From Ruminococcaceae bacterium UBA5891 (GTDB taxonomy: Bacteria > Bacillota > Clostridia > Oscillospirales > Acutalibacteraceae), in NCBI GenBank assembly GCA_002431945.1, contig DJET01000070.1, positions 12,662-76,661 of the forward strand: a stretch of DNA of 64,000 nt, given 5' to 3'. Of the stretch, positions 6,227 to 13,783 are shown piece after piece (within the stretch, counting starts at the first letter, position 1; every line of letters starts with the position of its first letter). Made by a program: the position numbers and the translations under genes. The notes below the pieces were generated by a model. The model was given only the letters and a program-made list of their open reading frames with translations. It had not been told where the DNA came from and ran no database searches.

Positions 6227-7021
6227 TTATCTATCTAAACTATCAAATATGGTCTGCTGAACAGCACATTCTTCAGATAGTCTCATTTTGATTTCCGGTG
6301 CATATTTTTCATCAAGTTCAAAACCAATGCCATTTCTGTTAAGAATTTTTGCGGCCACAAGAGATGTTCCGCTACCTACAAAAGGATCAAGAATAGTATC
6401 TCCCGGATTACTTGACATTTTCAGTATTCTCATTATCATAGGCAGGGGATAAACAGTCGGATGATTAAGACCTAATTTTTTCTTTGTCATATTATTGACT
6501 CGATCAAAGTACCAAACATCCGTAGGATTTCGTCCGGCTCCACCCTCTAATCGTTTATCGTTTTTTGTAATATAGGGAATTCGTATATCGTCCAAATTGA
6601 AAACGTAATTATTTAAATCCTTCACACCCCAAAGAATATTTTCATATCTTCCTGATAAACGGTTAGTGCAATTTTGCATATTATTAAATGTCCAAGTTAT
6701 CATATTTCGAAGATATAATCCTGACTCCTTAAAGATTTGATAACCAATAAATGGCAGCGGTAGTATTTCTTTGTCTTTCCCATACGGAACCGGGGACAAA
6801 TTAAGGAAAAAGCTTCCGTCTGGTGTTAGAACACGACACACTTCTTTTGTAACATTACGGATTAAATCTTCCCAATCATTAAGTGCTATTTTATCTTTAT
6901 ATGTTCCATATGGTTTACCTATGTTATATGGCGGTGATGTAACAACAAGCTTTACTGAAGCATCCGGTACTTTTTTCAGTAATGTTCGGCAGTCACCTAT
7001 TTCATATCTAATATCACACAT
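6227..7021 (-). CDS. DNA methyltransferase B (beta class, N4-C or N6-A)
   Basis: A 264-residue amino-methyltransferase. The catalytic motif IV VTSPPYN is near the N-terminus and the SAM-binding motif I DPFVGSGTS is near the C-terminus, the circularly permuted beta-class order. NPTDVWYFDRV is a further conserved strand shared with the upstream enzyme. It modifies the exocyclic amino group of cytosine or adenine; the TSPPY form does not settle which. ATG 7021 is chosen over an in-frame ATG at 7045 because AAGGAG then lies at the right spacing, inside the end of the upstream gene, which it overlaps by 8 bases. A second enzyme suggests an asymmetric target with one enzyme per strand. Confidence 0.85.
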   Translation of the reverse strand: MCDIRYEIGDCRTLLKKVPDASVKLVVTSPPYNIGKPYGTYKDKIALNDWEDLIRNVTKEVCRVLTPDGSFFLNLSPVPYGKDKEILPLPFIGYQIFKESGLYLRNMITWTFNNMQNCTNRLSGRYENILWGVKDLNNYVFNLDDIRIPYITKNDKRLEGGAGRNPTDVWYFDRVNNMTKKKLGLNHPTVYPLPMIMRILKMSSNPGDTILDPFVGSGTSLVAAKILNRNGIGFELDEKYAPEIKMRLSEECAVQQTIFDSLDR

Positions 7022-7802
7022 TGTGATTCTCCTTGATTTTTGCAATTCTTTCCTCGGCTATCTTGCAGTATTCTTCTACGGTTTCATACCCAAGATAATG
7101 GCGCCCGAGTTTTTTTGCTACCGCAGCCGTTGTTCCGCTACCCATAAAAGGATCTAATACGATTTCTCCCTTGTTAGTGCCAGACAAAATAATACGTTCT
7201 ATCAATTCCTCCGGATATTGAGCCGGGTGTGAGGTTCGCTCTTCGAAATTTCCGGAAACCATTGAAATTCTCCATACATCAGTCGGGTTTTTCATTTGGC
7301 TTTTATAACGATCAGGGCGATAATTAAGGGCTGGTACTTTAACATCATCAAGATTGAAAGTATACCTGTCTTTGTCTTTGACAAACCAAAACACGAATTC
7401 ATATCTGGGAGCAAATCTTTTGTTTGTTGATCCACCCCAGTCGAAATTCCAAATTATTAGATTTTTTAAGTACATATCCTCAAAATAATCTTGAATCCAA
7501 AACGGAGGAAGAATTACGCCATCAGAACATCTATTTTTTATGTTAATCCAAATTGAACCTGTATCAGTTACAACGCGCTTACACTCAGAAAACACTGTTT
7601 CAAGCATATGCCTATAATCAGATTCCGAAAGATTATCCGAATACTTTACGCCTTTACTTTCAGCAATTTTTCCTTTGACGGTTTTGTTACCATACTGAAT
7701 GTCAATATTATATGGTGGCGAAGTCACTACCAAATTAACAGATTTATCTTCAATCTCTTTCATTAATTCACTTGAATGATTATAAATTATATCCGTCCGC
7801 AT
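7014..7802 (-). CDS. DNA methyltransferase A (beta class, N4-C or N6-A)
   Basis: A 262-residue paralogue of the next gene, with motif IV VTSPPYNID near residues 26-34, NPTDVWRIS in the middle and motif I VLDPFMGSGTTAAV near residue 215. The beta-class order (IV before I) is clear. The region between the motifs, which includes target recognition, differs strongly from its partner. This is what is seen when two enzymes methylate the two strands of a non-palindromic site, as in BbvCI-type or type IIS systems. It is separated by zero bases from the preceding XRE gene (start 7802, XRE stop 7803) and overlaps methyltransferase B, so the operon is tightly coupled. Confidence 0.85.
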   Translation of the reverse strand: MRTDIIYNHSSELMKEIEDKSVNLVVTSPPYNIDIQYGNKTVKGKIAESKGVKYSDNLSESDYRHMLETVFSECKRVVTDTGSIWINIKNRCSDGVILPPFWIQDYFEDMYLKNLIIWNFDWGGSTNKRFAPRYEFVFWFVKDKDRYTFNLDDVKVPALNYRPDRYKSQMKNPTDVWRISMVSGNFEERTSHPAQYPEELIERIILSGTNKGEIVLDPFMGSGTTAAVAKKLGRHYLGYETVEEYCKIAEERIAKIKENHNV

Positions 7803-8015
7803 TTATTGGTCAACCTCCGAAACAAATTCCATAATATCCTCTATTTTGCAATCCAAAGAGAGGCAGACTTTTTCAAGACTTTCTACGGCAACCGGTTCGT
7901 TTTTTCCGAGTTTTGCCAACACATTACTACTAATTCCCGATAATTGCTTTAACTCAGTTTTCTTAAGATTTTTATCGATAAGAAGCTTCCATAGTCTATT
8001 ATAAGAGACGGCCAT
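7803..8015 (-). CDS. small XRE-family regulator leading the restriction operon
   Basis: A 70-residue HTH protein starting MAVSYNRLWKLLIDKNLKKT, with ELKQLSGISSNVLAKLGKNE as the helix-turn-helix and LEKVCLSLDCKIEDIMEF after it. This is a common clostridial XRE subfamily (HTH_26 type) often found beside methyltransferases. ATG 8015 has AGAGG 8 bases upstream. It is the first gene of the XRE, methyltransferase A, methyltransferase B, nuclease, degenerate nuclease operon and probably controls it by binding the inverted repeat around its -35 box. It differs from the controller protein at 3264, so the island has two separate regulators. Confidence 0.85.
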   Translation of the reverse strand: MAVSYNRLWKLLIDKNLKKTELKQLSGISSNVLAKLGKNEPVAVESLEKVCLSLDCKIEDIMEFVSEVDQ

Positions 8016-8047
8016 TGCATTTCCTCTTTCTCTAAGATTATGAATAT

Positions 8048-8098
8048 AGCATATCAAAAAAATCACGATATGTCAATATTAAATCATTATTTCGTGAT
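8048..8098 (-). promoter_or_regulatory. promoter and operator of the restriction operon
   Basis: On the minus strand TTGACA (8076-8071) and TATGCT (8053-8048) are 17 bases apart. The -35 lies between two inverted half-sites, ATCACGA (8062-8068) and TCGTGAT (8092-8098), a likely operator for the XRE gene that follows. Confidence 0.65.
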
Positions 8099-8102
8099 AT
8101 GA

Positions 8103-8120
8103 GCGGAGCCAAAGCTCCGC
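8103..8120. repeat. short GC-rich hairpin upstream of the orphan gene
   Basis: GCGGAGC (8103-8109) and GCTCCGC (8114-8120) with loop CAAA stand out in an AT-rich stretch between the divergent restriction promoter and the gene at 8166. There is no T-run on either strand, so a terminator is not supported. Confidence 0.4.
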
Positions 8121-8165
8121 AATAAGTATTATAGATACGTAGCCAAACGATATATTGAAGGAGAA

Positions 8166-8417
8166 ATGGCAAAGGCTGATTTGAATCATTTACCATCGCT
8201 TAAAGTTACAATATGGATAAAGTGGTTTAATTCAAGAACGGTGTATAACCAAGAATTTATTGAGATATCTGTGAACATATTGCAGTCTAAAGAATTTACA
8301 ATAAAGGGATTGCCAAAAAACTGTCAAGCAAAAGATATCGGTATAGAAGTCTTTTTTGATGATAAACTGATGTGTTATGTTGAACAATCGCTTAATTCAT
8401 CAGAACTGTTAAAATAA
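8166..8417 (+). CDS. hypothetical 83-residue protein
   Basis: Not recognised. The frame is open from ATG 8166, with GAAGGAG immediately upstream (closer than usual), to TAA 8417. The sequence alternates polar and hydrophobic residues (VTIWIKWFNS, FIEISVNIL, IGIEVFFDDK), suggesting a small beta-rich protein, with no signal peptide or membrane segment. Base composition is like the island. A strong terminator follows at 8496. It could be an island cargo gene or the tail of a longer gene lost at its 5' side, since the frame continues a few codons upstream without a better start. Confidence 0.45.
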   Translation: MAKADLNHLPSLKVTIWIKWFNSRTVYNQEFIEISVNILQSKEFTIKGLPKNCQAKDIGIEVFFDDKLMCYVEQSLNSSELLK

Positions 8418-8495
8418 TTAAAATTCACCTTGTGTTCTGCATTTTTTATTTTCAAAGCAAAATCCCCCTCTGCAAGTACATTGTACCGCAAAAAC

Positions 8496-8528
8496 CGCTG
8501 AAGCATTGACGCTTCAGCGATTTTTTTT
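8496..8528 (+). terminator. intrinsic terminator at the right edge of the island
   Basis: CGCTGAAGC (8496-8504) pairs with GCTTCAGCG (8511-8519) around a 6-base loop, and ATTTTTTTT follows. It lies between the orphan gene and the convergent AraC gene. Confidence 0.85.
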
Positions 8529-8551
8529 ATGCCCTTTTTTATCGGGACGGC

Positions 8552-9412
8552 TTAATTTAAATTGAGATTTTGAAATTTTTTCGGCGGCATACCGTATTTT
8601 TTTGTAAAAAGCCTGTAAAAATAACTCAAATCATTGAATCCGCATTCGTAGCATAAATCGATGATAGAGGGAGCGGTGCCGTTTTCAAGGCGGCTTAATG
8701 CGTGATCAAGCCGTATATCGTTCACAAATTCCGAAAAGGTTTTGTTGTAGTATTTTTTTATTGAACGGGAAAGATATGCGCGGTTTTTATCCGATAATTT
8801 AACTATTTCCTCAGTGGTTTTACTTAAATTTTCCTCATGGTACATTTTTTTTGTAAATTCCAAAAGCCACGTGGGCGGTGAAGAGGAAATATTCTTAATA
8901 ACATTCTGGCTTATGAATTTTTCAAAAATTTCAATAAGAGCTATTCTCATTTTCAGTTTTTTTATTTTCGGTTTTCCCCAATTGGTCGTGTCGATCAGTC
9001 TTAAGGTGTTAAAAATATCGGAAGCCTCCTTTTCGGTAAGGGTTACGAACGGCGGCATTTTTTCCGAAATCAGCTTTTCTGCGGGGAAACCGCTTGATAA
9101 ATATGTGAACAATTCGGTTATTGTTTGCACCGATAATGTAATATTAACGTACCCGAAATCGTTATTATCCGAAAAGTCGTAGTGGTGCACATCATTCGGT
9201 CTTATAAACACGCAGGAATTTTTCGGCAGCGGTACCACCTGGTTGTTTATAAGATGTATAATATTATCGCTTACCGTAATGAAAATTTCATAATAATCGT
9301 GGGTATGCAATATTGATCTTCCGATCGAGCTGCAGCCGTATATATAGCGATAACGGTAGCCAAGCTCAAAATCAATTTCATCTTTTGAATACAGTAGCTT
9401 AGGAACAGACAT
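8552..9412 (-). CDS. AraC-family transcriptional regulator (cupin sensor)
   Basis: A 286-residue regulator with an N-terminal cupin-like sensor (HTHDYYEIFITV near residue 37, a FIRPNDVHHYDF strand near 70) and two C-terminal helix-turn-helix motifs. The second is DLCYECGFNDLSYFYRLFTK and ends with GMPPKKF. ATG 9412 is preferred over an in-frame ATG at 9424 because the promoter places transcription start at about 9423 and GGTGAT then precedes the start. It is transcribed divergently from the GH38 alpha-mannosidase at 9658, so it likely activates the glycan locus in response to a sugar. Confidence 0.88.
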   Translation of the reverse strand: MSVPKLLYSKDEIDFELGYRYRYIYGCSSIGRSILHTHDYYEIFITVSDNIIHLINNQVVPLPKNSCVFIRPNDVHHYDFSDNNDFGYVNITLSVQTITELFTYLSSGFPAEKLISEKMPPFVTLTEKEASDIFNTLRLIDTTNWGKPKIKKLKMRIALIEIFEKFISQNVIKNISSSPPTWLLEFTKKMYHEENLSKTTEEIVKLSDKNRAYLSRSIKKYYNKTFSEFVNDIRLDHALSRLENGTAPSIIDLCYECGFNDLSYFYRLFTKKYGMPPKKFQNLNLN

Positions 9413-9429
9413 TTCAATCACCATAAGTC

Positions 9430-9458
9430 ATTATAATTCAAAAAATTGTGCGTGTCAA
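9430..9458 (-). promoter_or_regulatory. promoter of the AraC gene
   Basis: On the minus strand a perfect TTGACA (9458-9453) and TATAAT (9435-9430) are separated by 17 bases. The predicted start is within about 15 bases of the start codon, giving an almost leaderless mRNA. The remaining 9459-9657, facing the alpha-mannosidase, is AT-rich; no convincing plus-strand -35/-10 pair was found, as expected for an activator-dependent promoter. Confidence 0.75.
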
Positions 9459-9657
9459 TACAAGAAAAAACATTATAAAAAGCTTATAATATTGTAAAAT
9501 AATAATTTAAAATTCCCGATTTTAGGGAAAATTTTGTTATTATTGTTAATTGATGGCTGTATTTCGGCAAAAAAATAAATTCAAAAGCCGTAAAAGAATT
9601 CGGCAATGCCGTACAAAATATATTCAGACAGCCAAATCGGGCTTTGGAGAATGAATT

Positions 9658-12600
9658 ATGTTTTTAACACAGAGAATGTTTGAAAGAAGAACCCAGGAGC
9701 TTGAAAGAAGAAGGTACTTCGGTATGACCGAAATATCCGAGTTTACGGCGTTTGACGATACCGGGGACGCCGATACCGTACACAGCAGTATTCCTGCGGG
9801 GCTTTATTCGTCTGATAGGGTTATGAGGAAAGGCGATGTATTTGAGGGAAGGGATAAATACCTTTGGCTTTATAAAAAGGTAAGGCTTCCCGAAAAAAAG
9901 GAAAACTGTCAGACGGTAGGTATATTCGATTTCGGAAAAACCGGCGGCGGAAATACAAGCGGCTTTGAATCGCTGCTTTATGTGAACGGAAAGCCGTATC
10001 AGGGTGTAGACGCAAATCACGGCGACGTTGTTTTTGACGGTCTTTCGGGGCAGGAGACAGAGCTGGTTTTTATGCTTTGGACCGGTCTTGAGGGCGGCGG
10101 CGAGCCGCGGACGCTTACCCACAAATTCAGCCGCGCTTCGTTAGGATATCTTCATAATGCGGCAAATAAGCTTTATTATTATGCGAAAGCGATAACCGAA
10201 ACGCTGCCGCTGCTTGACAATAACGATACAAACAAATTAAAGCTTACCGATATATTAGAGACCGCTTTGCTGCTTATCAACTGGGACGAGGATAAGTTTT
10301 ACGATACGGTTCCTGCGGCGCTTGACGCATTGCAGAAAAAAATAAAGGAATACGGCAAGCACAGCGATGTTACCGTAAACTGTATAGGACATACTCATAT
10401 AGATATGGCGTGGCTTTGGAGACTGAAGCATTCGCGCGAAAAGGGTCAGCGTTCATTTTCAACCGTTAACAGGCTGATGAATGAGTATGACGAGTATAAA
10501 TTTCTTCAGACGCAGCCGCAGCTTTATGCATATATAAAGCAGGACGCGCCCGAAATCTATGATATGATAAAACGCCGTGTAAGCGAGGGCAAATGGGAGC
10601 CGGACGGCGGAATGTGGCTTGAGGCGGACTGCAATATACCGTCCGGAGAATCGCTTGTAAGGCAGCTTACATACGGAATCGGCTTTATGCAAAAGGAATT
10701 CGGCAAAAAGTGCGAATACCTTTGGCTGCCCGATGTTTTCGGATACAGCTGGGCATTGCCGCAGATACTTTTGCAGTGCGGTATTAAGACCTTTATGACA
10801 ACAAAAATAAGCTGGAACCAATTAAACAGCATACCCAACGATTTGTTTTATTGGAAGGGCATAGACGGCAGCCGCATATTAACGTATTTTATAACCACTC
10901 CCGCAAAAAACAACAGCTTTAACAAGCGCTTTACAACCTATAACGGGCATATAACCCCTCATTCGGTAATAGGCAGCTTTGTGAAGTTTAAAAACAAGGA
11001 TATTACAAACGAAACGCTTATTGCTTACGGTTACGGAGACGGCGGCGGCGGCGTAAGCCGTGAAATGCTGGAGCTGCGCCGTGTTATGGACGAACTGCCC
11101 GGATTGCCCAATGTTAAGACCTCGTTTGCTTCTGATTTCTTTGATAAGATGCATAAGGCGGCAGAGGCAAAGGAGGATAGGGTAAGCGAGTGGGACGGCG
11201 AGCTTTACCTTGAATATCACAGGGGAACGTATACAACGCAGGCGGCAAACAAGCGCAGCAACCGCAAAAATGAAATAAAGCTTTTTGAAACAGAATGGCT
11301 GGCAACCCTATCGGCTGTGACGGGCGGTAAATATCCGTCAGAAGCTATCGACGATTGCTGGAAAAAGCTTTTGTGCCTGCAATTCCACGATATTATTCCC
11401 GGTTCGTCAATACGGGAGGTATATACCGACAGCGATAAAACCTATGCGGAAATAGGCAATAAGCTTAAAAAAACTGAGGAAGAGGCGGTAAAACAGTTTG
11501 TAACGGAAGACGAAAACCGTTACACGGCATTTACGGTTTGCCCGTTTAAGGGAACGCACCGTATCTTTGTTGAAAGACAGGAGGACGGTATTTTCACATT
11601 GCCCGACGGAAGCGTTCTGCCCTCGCAAAAGTGCGACGGAGGTTACACCGTAGAGCTTGAAGCACAGCCGCTGTCTGTTACGGGATTTTGCTTTAAACCC
11701 GGTAAGCGCGAGGATAAGGCTTCGCCGTTCGGATTTGACGAAGACAGCATCGAAACGCCGTATTACAGCATTGAGTTTAACGAAAACGGAAGCATAAAAA
11801 GCATTTTCGACAAAGAGAACAACCGCGAGGTATTAAAAGGCGGGGGCAATAAATTCGAAATATTTGAGGATAAGCCCATCGACCACGACGCATGGGATAT
11901 AGACGCATTCTATACCGATAAATGCGAAAGCCCTGAATTTTCGGGCCGCAGAATAATCGGAAACGGCGAGCTTATGCTCACGGTTCGGTCAGAGTACAAA
12001 TATAACAAATCGGTTATTGCTCAGGATATGGTGCTTTACGCTTCGTCCCGCCGAATTGATTTTAAAACAAGGGTTGACTGGCACGAAGACCACAGACTTT
12101 TAAAAACGGCGTTCGCCGTTGACGTAAGAAGCACAAAGGCGACGTATGATATTCAGTTCGGACACGCCGAAAGACCTACGCATTCAAACACATCATGGGA
12201 TTATGCCAAGTTTGAGGTTGCGGCGCACAAGTGGATGGATATATCGGACAGCAGCTACGGCGTAAGCCTGCTTAACGATTGCAAGTACGGCCACAGCGCA
12301 AAGGGCAATGTTATTAAGCTGACGCTTTTAAAAAGCCCGAAATTCCCCGATTATGCAGCCGATATGGGCGAGCATATGTTTACATATTCATTGCTGCCCC
12401 ATACGGGAAATGCGGTTGAGGGAGATACGGTAGAGCAGGCAAATCTTCTTAATATGCCGCCGCTTGTAATAAAAGGAAGATCAGGCGAGGAGGGCAAACG
12501 GCTGTTTAAGGTTGACAGTAAAAACGTATGCATAGACGCAGTGAAGGCTTGCGGCAACGGCGGCGGCGTTATTATTCGTTTACACGAATGCCGCGGCGGC

Positions 12601-12753
12601 AAGGCAAATGTAAGCATTACATCGGATTACGGCATAAAGGCGTATACGCCTTCAAATCTTCTTGAAGAGCCGATAGGAGACGCAGTAAATTCGGACGCAA
12701 TAGAAGCCTGCTTTAACCCGTTTGAAATTAAAAGCTTTATTGTTAGGCTTTAA
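9658..12753 (+). CDS. GH38 alpha-mannosidase (long form)
   Basis: A 1031-residue cytoplasmic glycoside hydrolase family 38 enzyme with no signal peptide. The N-terminal part (about 1-235) is a beta-sandwich, followed by the catalytic barrel. HTHIDMAWLW (about 244-253) carries two zinc ligands, WLPDVFGYS (about 356-364) carries the nucleophilic Asp, and LQFHDIIPGS (about 575) carries the third zinc His. The C-terminal half is the GH38 beta domain. It removes alpha-linked mannose from imported oligosaccharides. GGAG precedes ATG 9658 by 8 bases. It is divergent from an AraC gene and followed by a second AraC gene and the importer operon, which would deliver its substrate. Confidence 0.92.
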   Translation: MFLTQRMFERRTQELERRRYFGMTEISEFTAFDDTGDADTVHSSIPAGLYSSDRVMRKGDVFEGRDKYLWLYKKVRLPEKKENCQTVGIFDFGKTGGGNTSGFESLLYVNGKPYQGVDANHGDVVFDGLSGQETELVFMLWTGLEGGGEPRTLTHKFSRASLGYLHNAANKLYYYAKAITETLPLLDNNDTNKLKLTDILETALLLINWDEDKFYDTVPAALDALQKKIKEYGKHSDVTVNCIGHTHIDMAWLWRLKHSREKGQRSFSTVNRLMNEYDEYKFLQTQPQLYAYIKQDAPEIYDMIKRRVSEGKWEPDGGMWLEADCNIPSGESLVRQLTYGIGFMQKEFGKKCEYLWLPDVFGYSWALPQILLQCGIKTFMTTKISWNQLNSIPNDLFYWKGIDGSRILTYFITTPAKNNSFNKRFTTYNGHITPHSVIGSFVKFKNKDITNETLIAYGYGDGGGGVSREMLELRRVMDELPGLPNVKTSFASDFFDKMHKAAEAKEDRVSEWDGELYLEYHRGTYTTQAANKRSNRKNEIKLFETEWLATLSAVTGGKYPSEAIDDCWKKLLCLQFHDIIPGSSIREVYTDSDKTYAEIGNKLKKTEEEAVKQFVTEDENRYTAFTVCPFKGTHRIFVERQEDGIFTLPDGSVLPSQKCDGGYTVELEAQPLSVTGFCFKPGKREDKASPFGFDEDSIETPYYSIEFNENGSIKSIFDKENNREVLKGGGNKFEIFEDKPIDHDAWDIDAFYTDKCESPEFSGRRIIGNGELMLTVRSEYKYNKSVIAQDMVLYASSRRIDFKTRVDWHEDHRLLKTAFAVDVRSTKATYDIQFGHAERPTHSNTSWDYAKFEVAAHKWMDISDSSYGVSLLNDCKYGHSAKGNVIKLTLLKSPKFPDYAADMGEHMFTYSLLPHTGNAVEGDTVEQANLLNMPPLVIKGRSGEEGKRLFKVDSKNVCIDAVKACGNGGGVIIRLHECRGGKANVSITSDYGIKAYTPSNLLEEPIGDAVNSDAIEACFNPFEIKSFIVRL

Positions 12754-12902
12754 TGCTTAGGCTGACGAGAGCGTAACAATAACAGAAATTCACATAATAA
12801 CTTCACGGATAAAAATGCTGTTTGCACTTCTTTAAGGGTAATAAAAAGAGCGCAGGTACTGCGAGAGGATCGCGACATACCGAAAGCGTTAGGAGGATAT
12901 AT

Positions 12903-13742
12903 GTGAACATGGTTGAACAAGAGCCTATGAAGCGACACGCCATTCAACCCTTTGATTTCTTTATAAGGCGCAATAGGGTTGATTGCGATAATGATCCGAG
13001 CGCCGCTTTACCCCGTGCGCATGATAAATGCGAAATATATGTCAATCTAAACGGCGACGCAGCCGTTTCGGTTGAAAATAATATATACGCTGCGTCTTAC
13101 GGCTGCGTTTGCATAACAAGGCCGGGCGAAAAACACGGCTTTATTTATAACGGCAGACCCTCGGCTTTTCCGCACGAGTATTACACTATTCAGTTTTCCG
13201 CAGCAGGAAACGAAGGTCTGTTGGATCTGTTTTTTAAACGTCCCGCAGGTGAGAATAATCTTTTGCCGCTTCCGACCGAAACGGCAAGGGAGATTATTTC
13301 TCTTTGTGATTCGCTTCTTAACGCAAGTGAAAATTCCTTTAAGGCTCAATTTGATTTTTGGAGCATTGTGCGTATATTAACCGAAAATTTTCGGCTGGGC
13401 GATATGTCGGGCCTTAATAAGTATCCGGATATGTGCGTCACCTTAGATTACATAAATAAAAACTTTACGGAGCCGATTTATTTGGAAACGCTTGTGAAAA
13501 TATCCAATGTAAGCGTTTCAACCTTAGAAAGGCACTTTTCGCTTTTGTTTAATATGACGCCGAGAGAATACGTAAAGCAAAAACGCCTGGCATATGCGGC
13601 GGAGCTTTTGCAAAACGGAGAAAGCGTTTCCAACGTTGCGTTTAAAAGCGGCTTCAGCGATTATTCAAGGTTTATTTCCGTTTTCAAAAAGCAATTCGGT
13701 ACAACTCCGTTAAAATATCAAAAGTCAAAGCGGAAGTCTTAA
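12903..13742 (+). CDS. AraC-family transcriptional regulator
   Basis: A 279-residue regulator with a cupin-type sensor (HDKCEIYVNLNGD, ITRPGEKHGFIY) and paired C-terminal HTH motifs (LVKISNVSVSTLERHFSLLF, then SNVAFKSGFSDYSRFISVFK and FGTTPLKYQ). GTG 12903 is chosen because AGGAGG at 12891-12896 is 6 bases upstream; ATG 12909 would be 12 bases away, and the ATG at 12901 is followed at once by TGA. It lies between the alpha-mannosidase and the first binding-protein gene in the same direction. The 149-base gap before it shows no terminator. It is probably a local regulator of the importer and surface-protein genes. Confidence 0.88.
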   Translation: MNMVEQEPMKRHAIQPFDFFIRRNRVDCDNDPSAALPRAHDKCEIYVNLNGDAAVSVENNIYAASYGCVCITRPGEKHGFIYNGRPSAFPHEYYTIQFSAAGNEGLLDLFFKRPAGENNLLPLPTETAREIISLCDSLLNASENSFKAQFDFWSIVRILTENFRLGDMSGLNKYPDMCVTLDYINKNFTEPIYLETLVKISNVSVSTLERHFSLLFNMTPREYVKQKRLAYAAELLQNGESVSNVAFKSGFSDYSRFISVFKKQFGTTPLKYQKSKRKS

Positions 13743-13783
13743 GGTTAGCAAAACGTCGGATATTTCATAAACAGGGAGGAACT

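Noticed and set aside
9459..9657. CcpA cre site upstream of the GH38 gene
   Set aside because: No sequence close to the WTGNAARCGNWWNCA consensus was found in the divergent promoter region, so catabolite control is not claimed.
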